The notes: generated by a model from the sequence alone, not told the origin. Positions 9,771 through 22,705 are shown, counted from the first letter of the stretch. The stretch: 64,000 bases of DNA from Platerodrilus igneus (GCA_036346225.1 JARFIW010000500.1:310001-374000); one strand, 5' to 3'. Made by a program: numbers and translations.

Positions 9771-12700
9771 ATATCTCACAAATCCAAATTTTGACTAATA
9801 TTCAGTGTACCATTAGAGGAAAATAAGTTTTTACAATTTCCATTACTTTTAAATACACTCAGGGTTAACATTATACGACATTAGAAATAAAAGATCTACG
9901 CATATGTTAAGCAGTCCTTTCATTAATAACAAAATATCCATATCTTTTTTTTGCTGATAGATGATCATACATTATTCACTTGCATTCTAAAAATATCAAA
10001 ATTTTAGGAAAATTAACAATATCATGAAAATGGTTTACTTTTAGGCATATACTTAGAATTAACTGTACATTTAAAAAGTGCAACAATACACAAGATTTTG
10101 TGCTTTAATTAATAAACTTGATAGATACTTAAAGTTGCTAACACTTTTATTAGACTGAACCCATTACCAAATATATGCCTAGGAAGTGTCATATTTTACT
10201 TTGTATTACTATCATATATGACAAATGGCCTGGTATATTAAATTATATTGTAAAATAAGTTTGAAAGAAACGCAAACAGCAAAGTCTTAAAAAAGAAGCA
10301 CAGTTAAAATTACATGAGTAAACCTGAGTGCTATCATAAAAAATATAACTAAACCTGAACTAATACAATGTCACTACCTGTGCTCATTTTATGTTTATTG
10401 CAGTGATTCAGTTATATTAATACCTGATTTGTGCAATTAAGTAATAAAGTACTTTAAAATAAAATTCATTTATTGCTCGATTGTAACATATATTTAAAGT
10501 ATTTAATGTTAAATAGTCCACTTAGGTGCAAAAACTATGCAAAAACAATAAAAATCAAGAATAACATGATCAATTTATTTATTTATAGAGTTTTATAGCA
10601 TTTTAGATTAAATCTAAATACTAAAAACAAGCTTTTGAGCAGTATTTTTATGTAAATTACATTACAGTATTAGATTTAGAACAAAGATTAGCACCTACAA
10701 GAAAATTAATGAAAAAATTTAGTCAATTAATGTGGTAAGATTTAAATAAACGGGAGTTAAAGAGAGAAAATATAATGAACATTGCAATTTTTTACTCCCA
10801 TACATTTTAATTTTTTCGAAATTAAAAATCAATTCAACTTTTTATTGTAGATATATGCCACAATGGCACTATGACATTACTACAGAAATTTTTGTGCAAT
10901 TTTTATTAAAGGAAAAACATTGTAATGCTGTTTAATTGTCAGTAATCTGTAATTTTAAATATTTATTTATGAAATATATACACAGGTGCCTAATTACTTG
11001 TTTTTTTAAATTATTATTATAGTGCATTATAAAAAGCAACCTTCTCTTAATCGTTACATGTAAAAATTGAAGAGTTATTAGGTGAAAATTAAGCGAGCAA
11101 GGCCAAAGCGATAGGTTGTTCTTTAATTTTAGATTAACGCCAACCAATATTATGTAAGTTGGTATGATAATAAATATTTGAAATTTATTTGTTTTATATA
11201 TATTGAACAATTTCATACAGAAATTCTACGTATAGTTAAGATCTTGAACTTTACAAAATTAATGCAGCGATCATCTCTATATCTCAACTGTGCCATGATT
11301 CAAATGACACGACATTACAATCGAAACATACATTCCGTAGTTGCACAAGGGCTCCACAGCTCAACAGTCTAAATTAAATAATTATGAAACATTGCATAAT
11401 AGCAAAACCTTTTAGTAAGTAGGAAACTATTCTTGATATCCGCGAACTGCTGCAGTGGCATTGTTATGTACCTCTCGATAAATAACAGCATGCTTGTTTG
11501 CTTTTATAAATGTGAACAAATGTATTAAATGTACTAATTTACAGGAAAACTAATAGAACTGTAACACATATTGGCGACTTACACACTATTTAAACAACAA
11601 GTGTAACACATAGTAAACGCATATCATCTGTCAAACAAAAAAATTATATGCAACTGTTATAAAGTTTCTAGTACCCAAATATATTTGGTTAACATCATAC
11701 TTTTTGAATTTATCTTTCACTATCGATATCTCTGTAATAATATAATTGGAGATATTTGTTATATATGACAAGTTAGTATTAAAACTAAACGATTTTTAAG
11801 CAAGGTAGATGGGACATTCTGAATATTTTACCCAATTAACTTGAAAATGGTTACAGAATTGATTTCAATCAAGAAATGTCCATGAATTCTTATTTTATGA
11901 TCTGAATTTATAGAAACCCACACATAAAAAATTTACAGGATGAAACCCCACCACCCTGATCTTATTATCGAGAAATAGTTACGCCTATTTTATTCACCAT
12001 AACAGATGAGTAGGTAGACAAAATCTGATTAAAATATCTTCCCCTGTTCTTTAGATAATTAAAAACTCCAATTTCACCTAGCCACCTTAAAGAGTCGATA
12101 ACCCCATAGGGATACATTTTAGGGCATATGTTTGTACAAATTTTGTTTATTTTGTGCTAAACTAAAACCTTAATATAGTGTCGTGAAATTTTGAAACACC
12201 CGGTACATAAACTTCACTGATTTAAAAAGTCCAGTGCTTATGCGCAAATTGGAGTCACAAAAATTGCAGTAATAATCTGCTACGGTAGTTTTTGAATAAT
12301 TCGTCTAGGAATATTAGGCATTATAATCTATCTAGAAAACAGGTTGTGTGAAGCTTCCAATCCGTGTCCCGCTCATTTTATAATTATTCCTCACCTCTAA
12401 AACATCGTCAAATTCTCTGAAGACCTTCTTAACATATTTTTTTCAATTCCCAAAAATACAAACATCAAGGCCAAGCGCTTTCGTTCTAAATCCCTCACAT
12501 AAGCAAATTCACACGAAGTCAAATACTTCGTATTCTAGCCCTCAAAACTCATTAGTAAAACCAACTTCGAATATTATATTTTTAAAAAGATTTCTTCGTA
12601 AAGCCCTCTTCGAAGCCAACAAAATGAACACGTGCGTTACGTCCTTCCTAGTATACTCAAACCAATGCTCCGACAACCTTGGTATAAATCGCAAGTCGAA

Positions 12701-12821
12701 GAAAACCAACTTCTAGAACACGCCTCTTTCCAACACGTATTGTCCCTATCTCATTCATACACATGCGCTCGAATCAACGCTCTCTGTCACCTAGTTTTCA
12801 ATCTAAGTTGCTTGAACGACA
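9771..12821. other. AT-rich noncoding DNA
   Basis: No coding segment or RNA gene was recognised. Many A/T runs and chance frames. A short TTTTGAAACACCCGGTACAT near 12190 resembles the TGAAACACCCTGTACT near 56695 and the reverse form near 63806, possibly the edge of a dispersed repeat. Confidence 0.4.
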
Positions 12822-13090
12822 TTACATTTGATTTTCCAATGCTCTACCCGAAAGTACTACATTGGTCAGTAAGCGAGTTTTTATTACCTGGAAAATTTGG
12901 AATTTTGCCGAACCCTTGCTGTTCGAAGCAAGGTAGGGATCTTTAACGTGCGTGACAACACTTACACATGGGACCTCCATTTTACCTCTCATCCGAACGA
13001 GGGTGTATTTTTGTGAAAAATGCTCGCCTAACATTTTTCAAGCGGACCGTGTCGGTGTAGTCACACACATACCACTACGCCACGGAGCCT
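12822..13090 (-). repeat. SINE copy 1 (tRNA-derived family)
   Basis: On the minus strand it begins GGCTCCGTGGCGTAGTGG, which resembles a tRNA 5' end with an A box. It continues with the same body as the copy at 36516-36897 (shared AAAATGTTAGGCGAGCATTT-type segment, TTGCTTCGAACAGCAAG, and CCAATGTAGTACTTTCGGGT). The B box present in the other copy is missing here. Frames 12632-12946 and 12822-13034 come from this repeat and its flank, not from a gene. Confidence 0.65.
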
Positions 13091-15273
13091 CCCTTGTTTG
13101 AACGACAGCTGCACTCATGCCTCTCTGCTTCTTATCAAGTTTATTCGTTCCTGAGCTCGTAAATCTATTCTTTTACCCCACTAATTGACGTCGGGAACTA
13201 AAACTACCTGGAATCGTTATTTATTTCATTTGTTACAAAGAATAATAAACTGTTTGAAAATCGTTCTAAAAGCTTTCAGCAAATACCAACTTGAATATTA
13301 TTAAATGAGGGTTGTATTTTTGCGTTTTAAAATATTAAATTTGGAATACATTATTATTTACGGGATGTTTCTTATATGCCATGCGTCATATTTCATGAGT
13401 ACTTACACCTGAAATATTATAAAAATAAATCTGAAATTCCTGAAAATTTCTGAAAAAAAATTAAAATTTCAACATTCACTTTTAAAAGTTTTTAAAGTTG
13501 TTTTAGATGTATTTTAATATGCTGAATCCAAAACTCAAATTCAAACTGCAAAATAAGACTTTCTACGTACCAAATATCACAATAATATATATTGCTGTGG
13601 ATTGTAACTTGAAGATGCCCGATCTTGGGCGTCAATAAACGTTGCTAGAAATTGTAGTTGATGATGATTTAAAAGTGTTGCCCTAATTACTTTGCTAGCT
13701 CGGTTTAAACGAAACACCGAGAATCAAACATAAAACTTATGACATCAAATGTTCGTTAACATTCAAATAATAATTGCTACATCCACATACATCTTTTCTT
13801 TAACAAACAATATCCTCAAAAAGGTACTTACATACAGACATTACAATCTAAAGATATAGTTAAATATTATCACAATATCTTAAGTCTAAGATCAAATTTT
13901 TACAACCACTAAATAGTCACTTGCTTAAACTAAAATAGAGTAAAAAAATCTCTGTAAGTAGGACTATGTATAAACTTTTAGAAATTAAGTTGGATACTTT
14001 TTAATAATCTCTTTTAAATCGAATTCAAATGCAGCTGATCAGTTATGTTCAATATATCTTTTTATAATGGCCAAACTTACCAAAATTCGATCTAGTTCAA
14101 TTTTTAAATTATCCTCTTGAACACAAAAGAAAATTTACACACCAAATTTTTACGTAATCTAACCTACTTAAATAAATAAAACAAAAAAAGTCTTTTAAAG
14201 ATTTTAAAAACCATGAGATTCCTGTTTTTGCTGTTCAATTATGCTGATTGTCCTGTCTTTATATCGTAAACTTATATTCATGTTCAAAATCGTTAAACTT
14301 CATGAATGCTTTCCAAATCCATATCATTATCCTTCAATTCTTTTAAAATTAATTTACAAATAAATGCGCTTAAAAGTGCATACACCATACTCTTCTCTTC
14401 AAATTAAAAAACATCCCGAGGAATTCATCGTCATTCATTCAAGTAGACATACTTTCAAAGTCGTTTGTTATACGCTTATAACAAGTATTTAACACTGATC
14501 ATTCATTCGACTCATTAGCTACGAACTGACGTCTTTACTGAATATTAAAACTCTGACCTCAACTTGCATTCTTCAATAGGTTATATAGTATCCAATCTTA
14601 CTACGTCATCAATCTAGAAAGCTCTGGGAATTTCTGGCGCCTTTCTTACGTAATCATTCATGCAGATGATGTAACTTTTACAGGAAGTGGTAACTCGCGA
14701 TCGCGGCTATAGTTAGTTAGTACATTTGACACTTGTTGTCAGTTATCTTGAAGATTACTAGATGCCAATACATCATTTTACGACCGTTATCGCTTGATTA
14801 ATTAGTTTTGGCTAATTATAGACCGAAAGTTTGAATTTGTTATTTGCTATTATAAACAACCTAGATTTTTTCCCAAAATAAATGAAGTACGCTTGTCTAT
14901 TCACAATACACTATGGCATGCTTTGCGTTACTTTTGACGCTTCCAACATATTTAATTTTGTTATGATATGAAATGAACGCGTTTAAATAGTATAGAGTAC
15001 TTTTTCAATGAGAAGCATCTTCAGAAACTCGTAGATTTTTACTTACGTACTATACCCCATTTTTATTTTAATATAGTTATTAAGTTATGTAACATAAATA
15101 AAGCTTATAAATCATGGGGATTTTGTATTTAGAGTATAATATACAAAGTATTCTCCAAATACCGAGTGTTCCTACTCTGAAAATGAGTATTTACAAATTT
15201 CTTTATTTTTCTCAGGTTTGGCGTGTTATATGTTTACAGAATAGTGCTAAATGACCTTTTCATTAACCCCTTA

Positions 15274-15276
<3 letters not shown>
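13091..15276. other. AT-rich noncoding DNA
   Basis: Nothing coding recognised. Mostly unique-looking AT-rich sequence. Confidence 0.4.

Positions 15277-15350
<74 letters not shown>
15277..15350. repeat. Compound (CA)n(TA)n microsatellite
   Basis: About 13 CA units followed by about 24 TA units. The array is enclosed by the inverted pair CCCTTATCAC (left) and GTGATAAGGG (right). Frames on both strands with Tyr-Ile or Val-Cys repeats are translations of the microsatellite. Confidence 0.95.
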
Positions 15351-15353
<3 letters not shown>

Positions 15354-16427
15354 GTGATAAGGGATCACGACAGGTCATTGAAACCCAAATGCTACAAATA
15401 AATATAATCAGGAAATATAAAAATTTCCGTGTATAAATAATCACCCTGTAATATATAAGCATATTGTAGATACATAGCAGGTAATGTAAGCTGTATATGT
15501 AAAAATAAATAATTGTATGATACCGTAAAACGCATTCAATGCGAACGCAAATCGATCCCTTTGAGATATACACAAAGCCATTTATTTTCACTTAGTAATT
15601 ATCAATACATTTTTGGTAAAAATGCTTTTTCATTTGCTGTAAATAGCATAGAATAGTACTAGCTTTACGTATTTAGCATAAAAATAAATAATTTCGTGAA
15701 TTTAAAAAAACCAATTCTAGTCTTAATTTTCTGTACTGAAAAGGAAAGCAAATATTTTCTATAAAATGCAACCCCTTTTGCATTAAAAAGCAATTAAAAT
15801 TTAAATTAATTACCCCGTAGATTACAGAAATTTATTTTAAGTAAAGAATTTTCTATAATTAGGGATAGAAAAGGATGAGTCATCGGTATCTAGAACTACG
15901 TAAATATCTAATTAATAAATGAAACATTTTATTCCAAGAAGCGGTCCGGAACAATAGAAAACCCCAGAGAATGTAATAGAAACTAATAAGAAAGATTTAT
16001 AATCTTTATTGAAAATTAAACCATATAAACTAGACATGACAGTTTATTTTAAATAACTACTCTTGTTTTTACAAGCTTAGGCATTATGATAATGTTGGAT
16101 GTTTTTTTTAAATAACCTTCGCATTCAATGTAGGATAGGAGACCGCGAGCATTAACCTTGGGTGTTGAACAAGACCAAACAGCGTGCGTCACAGATAACT
16201 GGAACCAAGTAACAAGGTAATAAAATGCCGCGATTTTAGACGCTAATGAGTTTTTCTGAGAACCCTTGCATCATAATGTTCCATATTATTCCAGTAACAT
16301 TCTAGAAAATAGATAATTTGTACATAAGGAAGCGTTTATTTAAAACGGGATTCATTCAGTAGATTCATTCATTCGATTAATTCGATTCTTAAATGTGATC
16401 GCGAAATGTTATTTTAAGTCGCGAGCT
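15351..16427. other. Noncoding left flank of the Polinton
   Basis: AT-rich DNA with no recognised gene. It ends at the empty-site sequence GCGAGCT that abuts the Polinton target duplication. Confidence 0.4.
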
Positions 16428-16433
16428 GTTACT
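16428..16433. repeat. Polinton target-site duplication GTTACT, left
   Basis: Six bases identical to 35070-35075; six-base duplications are characteristic of Polinton/Maverick integration. Confidence 0.9.
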
Positions 16434-17220
16434 AGTAGGGTAGCTAAGCCGGTTTGGCAACAGAGATCCACAGCAAGATATGTATACGCCGGTTCGAGAA
16501 CAACATGAACAGCTAAGCCGCTTTGGGAAACAAAACGTGCAGCAAGATATGTATACGCCGCTTTGAGAACAAAATTATCTTTGTGTGTAAATTTGTTGCG
16601 TCGTGGGGTCGTTAGGTCTTTGGGGTGTGCGTTCGGCGGGGTCGTTAGATTTTTGTTGTGGGGTGGTGCGCGTGCGCTGGGGTGGAGATATTTTCTTAGG
16701 AAATTTTTTAGCAGCGTTCCCGACGTTAAATATTAAATATTAAATTTTAAAAAATGTTGTGTGTGTAGAAAATGGAGTTCACGTGTTGGTTCGTATTTTT
16801 CTGGGGTAGGTTAAGCTAAAAATTAAAACGCCGCTGTGAAGAATTTTTAATATTAGGCAAACGCGTGCAAGTGATAAAGAGTGTTTTAGCTCTCCTCATA
16901 AGCTGCGTTTTGTACGAAGTAGCAAATAAAATTGAGAAAATATACGAAATGTTATATGATGGAGGTCAAATTTTAAACGTTTGCAGGTAAAATCTTGTAA
17001 AAAAGAAGTCGTTCACATCTCGCAATTTCAATGTCGCGATAAAATACTAAGAATTTGCATGCAGTCGAATATAACAACGTGTTTGGAATTATAAATCTAT
17101 GGTAATATATGTAAATCACGTCGACATTCGACTTTTAATATAATGTATTTAATTAACATAAGGTGTGTGTGTGTTTGCAAAAACATGTCAAGACAGGTAT
17201 GCCGTATATTTCCTTATTGG
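16434..17220 (+). repeat. Left terminal inverted repeat of the Polinton
   Basis: 787 bp matching the reverse complement of 34137-35069 with scattered differences. The outer part contains two tandem ~69-bp subrepeats, each with AGCTAAGCC and AGCAAGATATGTATACGCC (first at 16442, second at 16511). The inner part is GT-rich around 16600-16680 and AT-rich afterwards. The boundary at 17220 follows ATTTCCTTATTGGT, where similarity stops. Confidence 0.93.
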
Positions 17221-17429
17221 TATGCAAATTATACCATCTTGCATCACGATTTATTTGACTTTTAAATAAAAAATTAATTTAATCTTATATCAAGGATGTC
17301 TTGCTTACATTTTAGCAATTTGAATATATTTAAATATTTAAATGTAATTATACATTTAATTTATGTGGCAATAAAAATTCTTTTACTTTTAGCGGTTTGG
17401 TGATTGAATGTAGATGACGCATTAGACAT

Positions 17430-17445
17430 TGTATATATATATAAC
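17430..17445 (+). promoter_or_regulatory. TATA-type promoter for the first left-end gene
   Basis: TGTATATATATATAAC lies about 170 bp before the ATG at 17604. It is followed by a possible 5' leader and an intron-like segment (donor GTAAGT at 17518, acceptor TTGTAG ending at 17603, directly before the ATG). This is inference from sequence signals only. Confidence 0.4.
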
Positions 17446-17603
17446 TCGTTTAATTTCACCATTATTTGAACCTGCGTTTTTGAAGTGCTCAGTATACGTG
17501 CAGCGTTAGTATAAAAAGTAAGTTACATTTTTCTTTATTTGTAAAAAGAATATTTTACTTTATAATATTTGCAAGTTTGTAACAGCATTGCTGTTGTTTG
17601 TAG

Positions 17604-17915
17604 ATGGATCAAGTAATACAAAACAATAATAAACAGTCCGTTGTAGGCCCTAGAAAAGAGGCAAAGAGGTTAGCCGAATTGCCACTAAACGTTCCACAAA
17701 GAATCTACAGAGCAAGAATAGTACATTCCAAATATGGTGATTGTGTACTGATTGAGTTAGCGGACAATATTTCATTTCTACCACAACGCAACACGGAATT
17801 GTGGAGAAAAAACATTGAGGAATTGGGTTCTGGAAAATACGCAATAACCGTATTAGAACTAATAGATATTAAAAGACCCAATCATCTTGTTTCCTACAGA
17901 ATAGAACACATTTAG
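17604..17915 (+). CDS. Small left-end Polinton protein, function unknown
   Basis: An intact 103-residue frame, ATG to TAG. The N-terminal 30 residues are polar and basic (GPRKEAKRLAELP). The rest alternates short hydrophobic strands with charged residues: RARIVHSKYGDCVLIELADN, then ISFLPQRNTELW, ending SYRIEHI. The pattern suggests a small beta-rich (possibly OB-like) fold, but I do not recognise a named family. No signal peptide or membrane segment. It is one of the few unbroken frames in the element and sits alone behind a TATA box and a putative 5'UTR intron. It could be an early DNA-binding or regulatory protein; that is speculation from its position and charge. Confidence 0.6.
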   Translation: MDQVIQNNNKQSVVGPRKEAKRLAELPLNVPQRIYRARIVHSKYGDCVLIELADNISFLPQRNTELWRKNIEELGSGKYAITVLELIDIKRPNHLVSYRIEHI

Positions 17916-17965
17916 AAAAACAAAAAATAATTGGTATGTTTTATAATTATTGCTTGTTTTGAATA

Positions 17966-18309
17966 ATGACTGAACATATTAATACTTTAAGTAGCGAAAT
18001 TGTTTTTAAAGTTAATAACGCATGCAATATTTTATTTAAAAGGTATACAATTAAAGAAGCTGAAATTTTGTTAAAATATATCAAACGATACTTAAGGTTA
18101 TTTGTAAAGGCGGTTAGACATGGCGACTTAAATTTAGGTCAGTTAAGGCAAATTCAAACCAATATGGGATTGTTAAAAGCATCCAATCATCAATTAAAAA
18201 TTTTCATGTAGGAAGCGGCATTCAATCGGTTTCACAACCATCACGTTTGGGGTCAAATGGATTGATTTGGTTTCCGCTTTTGCAAGAAGAATTAGAACAG
18301 GCGTTATAA
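17966..18309 (+). pseudogene. Small helical left-end Polinton protein, frame-broken near 3' end
   Basis: ATG at 17966 opens an 81-residue frame ending at 18211. It is rich in Lys, Leu and Ile and predicted mostly helical (LLKYIKRYLRLFVKAV, LNLGQLRQIQTNMGLL). A second frame overlapping the stop continues with protein-like composition (VGSGIQSVSQPSRLGSNGLI, then WFPLLQEELEQAL) to a TAA at 18307. One gene with a single frame break near 18205 is the simplest reading, total length about 113 residues. I do not recognise the family. It lies 50 bp after the first ORF and just before the polymerase, so it may belong to the early transcription unit. Confidence 0.5.
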
Positions 18310-18314
18310 TAAAC

Positions 18315-21300
18315 ATGCATCATAAGGACTTAATGGCATTTTTAATGATTGCTTTAAGGTAATTAAAATTAAAATAAAAATAGTTTAAAAAATTAAATTT
18401 AATAAAATTAATATTACACTTTGCGGAGAATTCATTAAAACATCTAATATTGATGAAAATAATATAACGGATTTTAAACATTTTAATACGAAAAATGTGG
18501 CGATTGACGTAGCGACGGATTTAACATCATGGTTTCGTGATGATGTGGTTGATAAACTAAGAACAAAACTATCGGAGTTTCAGGAATCAAAATCAGGCTG
18601 GGCTTTGAAAAAAATTGTATCGATGGAAGTTAATATTAATAAATACGAAATGGGCAATGGACGTGTTTCATCTTTTATTCCGCTTCCAAAGCAAATTTCA
18701 AATAAATATGCATGCATCAACGTGAAAAATTCAGATGAGTGTTGCTTTTTTTGGGCAATTGTTTCAGCATTATTTCCCTCTAAAATAAGAAGTAATCTCA
18801 CATCCTCATATCCACACTACAGATTAGTTTTGAATGTTGAAGGATTGGAAATGCCGATGTCGATTAAAAATATTTCAAAATTTGAAAATATGAATAAAAT
18901 TTCCATAAATGTATACAGTTTAGAATTAAATTGCGCTAAAGAAAAATCGTTCTATAGTGTGGTGCCAACAAGGCTTACTATGCAGAAAGCTGAGAAGCAT
19001 GTAAATTTACTCATAATTCAAAATCAATATTTTCCAAACGTAAACAATTATAATACTCCAAGTGAGGATTTTGAAAATGTTGAAATAAAATACCATTATG
19101 TTTGGATAAAAGTTTATCGCGGCTTATTGGCAGTCAACTAAATAAACATAATCATAAAAAATATATTTGCGATCGTTGTCTGAATTACTTTAACACCCTC
19201 GATAAATTAAATGATCACTCTAAATATTGCGAACAAGTAAATATCTGTAGAATTTCATATCCTAGGCATCGTCATGTTGAATTTAAGAATTATGTTTATA
19301 AGCAAAAAGTACCTTTTATAATTTATTCCGATTTTGAGACTATTTTAAAACCTGTTAAAAATCATAGTTATCAAAATATTCCAAGCACTTTAAAGTATCA
19401 ACATCATAAAGCTTTTAGTGCTGGTTATTATTTAAAATGTGACTATGATGAATCGTTATCATTTTTTAAAAATTATTTGGGGGAAGATTGTATAGATTGG
19501 TTTGCAAACGAAATGGTGGAAGTTGCAAAATTTGTTCGAAGTAAATTCAAACATATTGAACCAATGATTGAACCTCATAATAACATTATTGCAACACATT
19601 GCTCTATATGTGAAAATGCATTTTCTGAAAACGCTATCATTGTTAGAGACCACTGCCACTTTACTGGCAACTTCAGAGGTTTTGCACACCAACATTGTAA
19701 CCTCAACTTTAGAAATAGTTTTGTTGTACCGGTTGTGTTTCATAATATGAGTGGATACGATTCCCATTTCATGATACGAGAATTATCAAAAAAGGGTAAT
19801 ATTAGTTTATTGCCATTAAACAAAGAGAAATACATTTCATTTACTCTGAACGATCTAGATGCTGATGATGATGGTGATGCTAAGATAAAGTTTCGTTTCA
19901 TTGATTCTTTGAGATTTTAAATTCATCTTTAGACAGTTTAGTGGCCACATTGCAACCTTCAGATTTCAAATATTTATCGAAAGAATTTTCAAATGTCTGT
20001 TCAAATAAATTGAACTTATTAACAAGAAAAGGTGTATTTCCATACGACTACATTGATTCATTGTCTAAACTGGATGAATTTGAACTTCCAAAATTGAAAA
20101 CTTCTATAGCATGTTGACTGGTGAACATGTCACTGAGGATATGTATAACCATGCTCTAAAAGTTTGGAATGCATTTCAAATAAAAACATTTCGGAGTATG
20201 CCTTACTTTATATGAAAACCGATATAATGTTGTTAACGTGTGTTTTGAACAATTTCGCGAAAAGTCGTTTGCCACATATGGGCTCGATCCTGCTTGGTAC
20301 TTCACCTTACCAGGGTATGCTTGGGATTGCATGCTTAAGCATACAAAATATAAGTTAGAGTTGCTTATGGACATTGATAAAATTATGTTTATTGAAAACG
20401 CTATTAGAGGTGGTATTAGTCAGGTGAGCAACCGATATTCCGAAGCTAACAATAGATACATGCATAATTATGATGCATCTAAACAATCCAAATATCTTTT
20501 ATATTTGGATGCTAACAATCTTTACGGGTGGGCAATGTCGCAAGCATTACCATACGGAGACTTTGAATGGGTTGACATTAATCTCGATATTATTTCAATT
20601 CCAGATGATGCTCCAGATGGATATATTTTGGAGGTTGATTTGGAGTATCCTGAATATTTACATGATTTACACCGCGATATGCCGTTTTGTGCAGAACATC
20701 AGATCCCTCCAGGATCAAAATTGCCTAAATTAATGACCACCTTATCCAATAAAACTAAGTACATTTTACATTACAGGAATCTTAAACAGGCGTTGTTAAA
20801 CGGACTTAAATTGACAAAAATCCATCGAGTTCTAAAATTTAAACAAAGTTGTTGGTTAAAACCCTATATTGATTTGAATACTGAGCTTCGAAACTTGCAA
20901 AGAATGAGTTCGAGAAAATTTATTCAAATTAATGAACAATGCGGTATTTGGAAAAACAATGGAAAATATTCGAAAGCACCGTGTTGTAAAGCTAGTTAAA
21001 CGTTGGGAGGGCCGTTATGGAGCAAAAATTGGATGGCAAGCCCCATGTTTCATAGTTACACAATTTTCGATGATGAGTTAATGGCTATTGAGCTAAACAA
21101 AACCGAATTAATCTTTAATAAACCATTATATGTTGGTATGTCCATATTAGATATTTCTAAAATTTGTATGTACAATTTTCACTACAATTTTATGCTTCCA
21201 ATCATGAAGGTGGAAAATTGCAAGCTCATGTATAGCGATACCGATTCGTTTATTTATGAGTTAACTTGTGACGATGTATATAACGAACTTATTAAGTCAA

Positions 21301-21756
21301 ATCTCTCAAAGTTTGACACTTCTGGGTATGATGTAAATAATCGCTATGGAATACCTCGGGTTAACAACAAAGCTTTGGGGCTCATGAAGGATGAAACAAA
21401 CGGTGTAATAATAACACATTTTGCTGGGTTACGATCGAAAATGTATAGTTACAAGTTGGAATGCAATCCAAATGAGAAGGAAAATAAAACACGTAATCAT
21501 GGTGTTATAAAAAATCCAAAGGTATCAAATATAATGTAGTAAAAATGAAATAACTTTTGAAGACTATGTTTCATGTTTAAAAGATTTTAAAGAAAAGAAA
21601 CTTAAGCAAGCCACGTTCCGTTCCTACGCTCATGATGTATTTACAATAATTCAGGAAAAAATTGCATTAAGTCCATATGATGATAAACGTAGTCTAATAC
21701 CACATTCACATGATACATTACCGTGGGGACATTATAGTATCGCGATGATGGAATAA
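18315..21756 (+). pseudogene. polB: Protein-primed family-B DNA polymerase (pPolB)
   Basis: This is the replicative polymerase of the element. The N-terminal part (about 18400-19100) has the conserved CFFWAIVSALFPSK region. A C2H2-like zinc motif follows (CDRCLNYF ... HSKYC). The 3'-5' exonuclease shows YSDFETI (Exo I, 19326) and [13 protein letters not shown] (Exo II, 19738), with a Cys/His cluster [13 protein letters not shown] between. The polymerase domain has motif A DANNLYGWAMSQALPYGDFE (20508), motif B around [14 protein letters not shown] (20925), and motif C MYSDTDSF (21230). The end is at TAA 21754. Frame changes occur near 19105, 19915, 20105, 20185, 20235, 20925, 21010 and 21510. 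Full span is about 1,100 codons, normal for the family. The start is unclear: the ATG at 18315 opens only 15 codons, and the main frame is open from about 18400. Confidence 0.93.
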
Positions 21757-21855
21757 ATATATTTTTTAGAAGTTTAAAACAAGCAATTATTAAGAAAAAC
21801 TTACTAAATATTTTATTTGTTTTACAGATAACCGCTTCCCATTATAGTTAACAGT

Positions 21856-22662
21856 ATGGATGTTGAACAATTAGTAGAAAATCAAAAGAAATTGAAGTGC
21901 CTAGTTTACTGACAATTAGCATAAAAACAATACTGAATCAAATTGGGTTAACCAACCAGAGTCATATTGGTATGTTAAAATCAATACTTCCAAAAACAGT
22001 ATACAAAGACATAAAAGAACCGTTATTGGAATGTTTAATAGTGCAGATATTTATGAAGTTAACCTCAAATTTCTTAAGTCTGTGCTACTACAAAATGATT
22101 TTGAAAAGCATGCGTCGAAGTATTTGGAGAAGTTGGTCAACTGCCACAACGATCCAACTAGAATCAATATAATGTATATAAAAGAACACATCAATCCAAT
22201 AATGTATTCCAATTTTCTGGCAGAATACCTATACATATTTGAGGAAATTGGATGGGATCATTTTTGGCTACTGTTTTAACAACAGGTGAAGAGGACATAC
22301 TTCATAAGTGGGATTTTACAAAACCTTTGTCTGAAGAGCAATACATGTGTTTAATGTATATTCCAACAAATCGCATGCCTCAATTTGCAGAGCGATACAA
22401 TCGTGTAGTTGTACATTCTTGGGAAAAATTAAGTACTATCACAGCTTCTACTGAGAGTTATTCATGTTGCAAGGAATGTATGAGAGGTGTTAAGGGTGTA
22501 ATTAAAAATACAAAATTTATGGTATTTGAAGATGCTTGTATAGTACCAGATCTTATATGGAACATGAGTTATTGGTGTTGCAGATGTGAAAGAATGCCTT
22601 TATTTCAAGTAATCGATGAGTCAGAATATTATACTCATATTGATTATATTACACAAGTTTAA
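21856..22662 (+). pseudogene. Unknown Polinton protein with C-terminal Cys-rich zinc-ribbon-like region
   Basis: Four overlapping frames in series appear to be one gene from ATG 21856 to TAA 22660, about 265 residues, with breaks near 21890, 22035 and 22255. The first third (VPSLLTISIKTILNQIG ... LPKTVYKDIKEPLLE) has the leucine spacing of an F-box or SOCS-box-like helix pair; this is weak. The middle is helical (LKFLKSVLLQNDFEKHASKY). The end has two Cys clusters, SCCKECMRG and YWCCRCERMPLF, about 45 residues apart, as in a zinc ribbon. It lies just downstream of the polymerase on the same strand and ends convergently with the minus block. A ubiquitin-ligase adaptor or a transcription factor would fit; neither is established. 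Confidence 0.5.
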
Positions 22663-22705
22663 ATGTTGTATAATGGATTGCGGTTGTTGTATATGTAATA
22701 ATAGA

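Noticed and set aside
12632..12946. 104-codon plus-strand frame
   Set aside because: Overlaps a SINE copy and is not open in the other copy.
15251..15591. Open frames of 61 and 105 codons across the CA/TA array
   Set aside because: They are translations of the microsatellite with no coding signal outside it.
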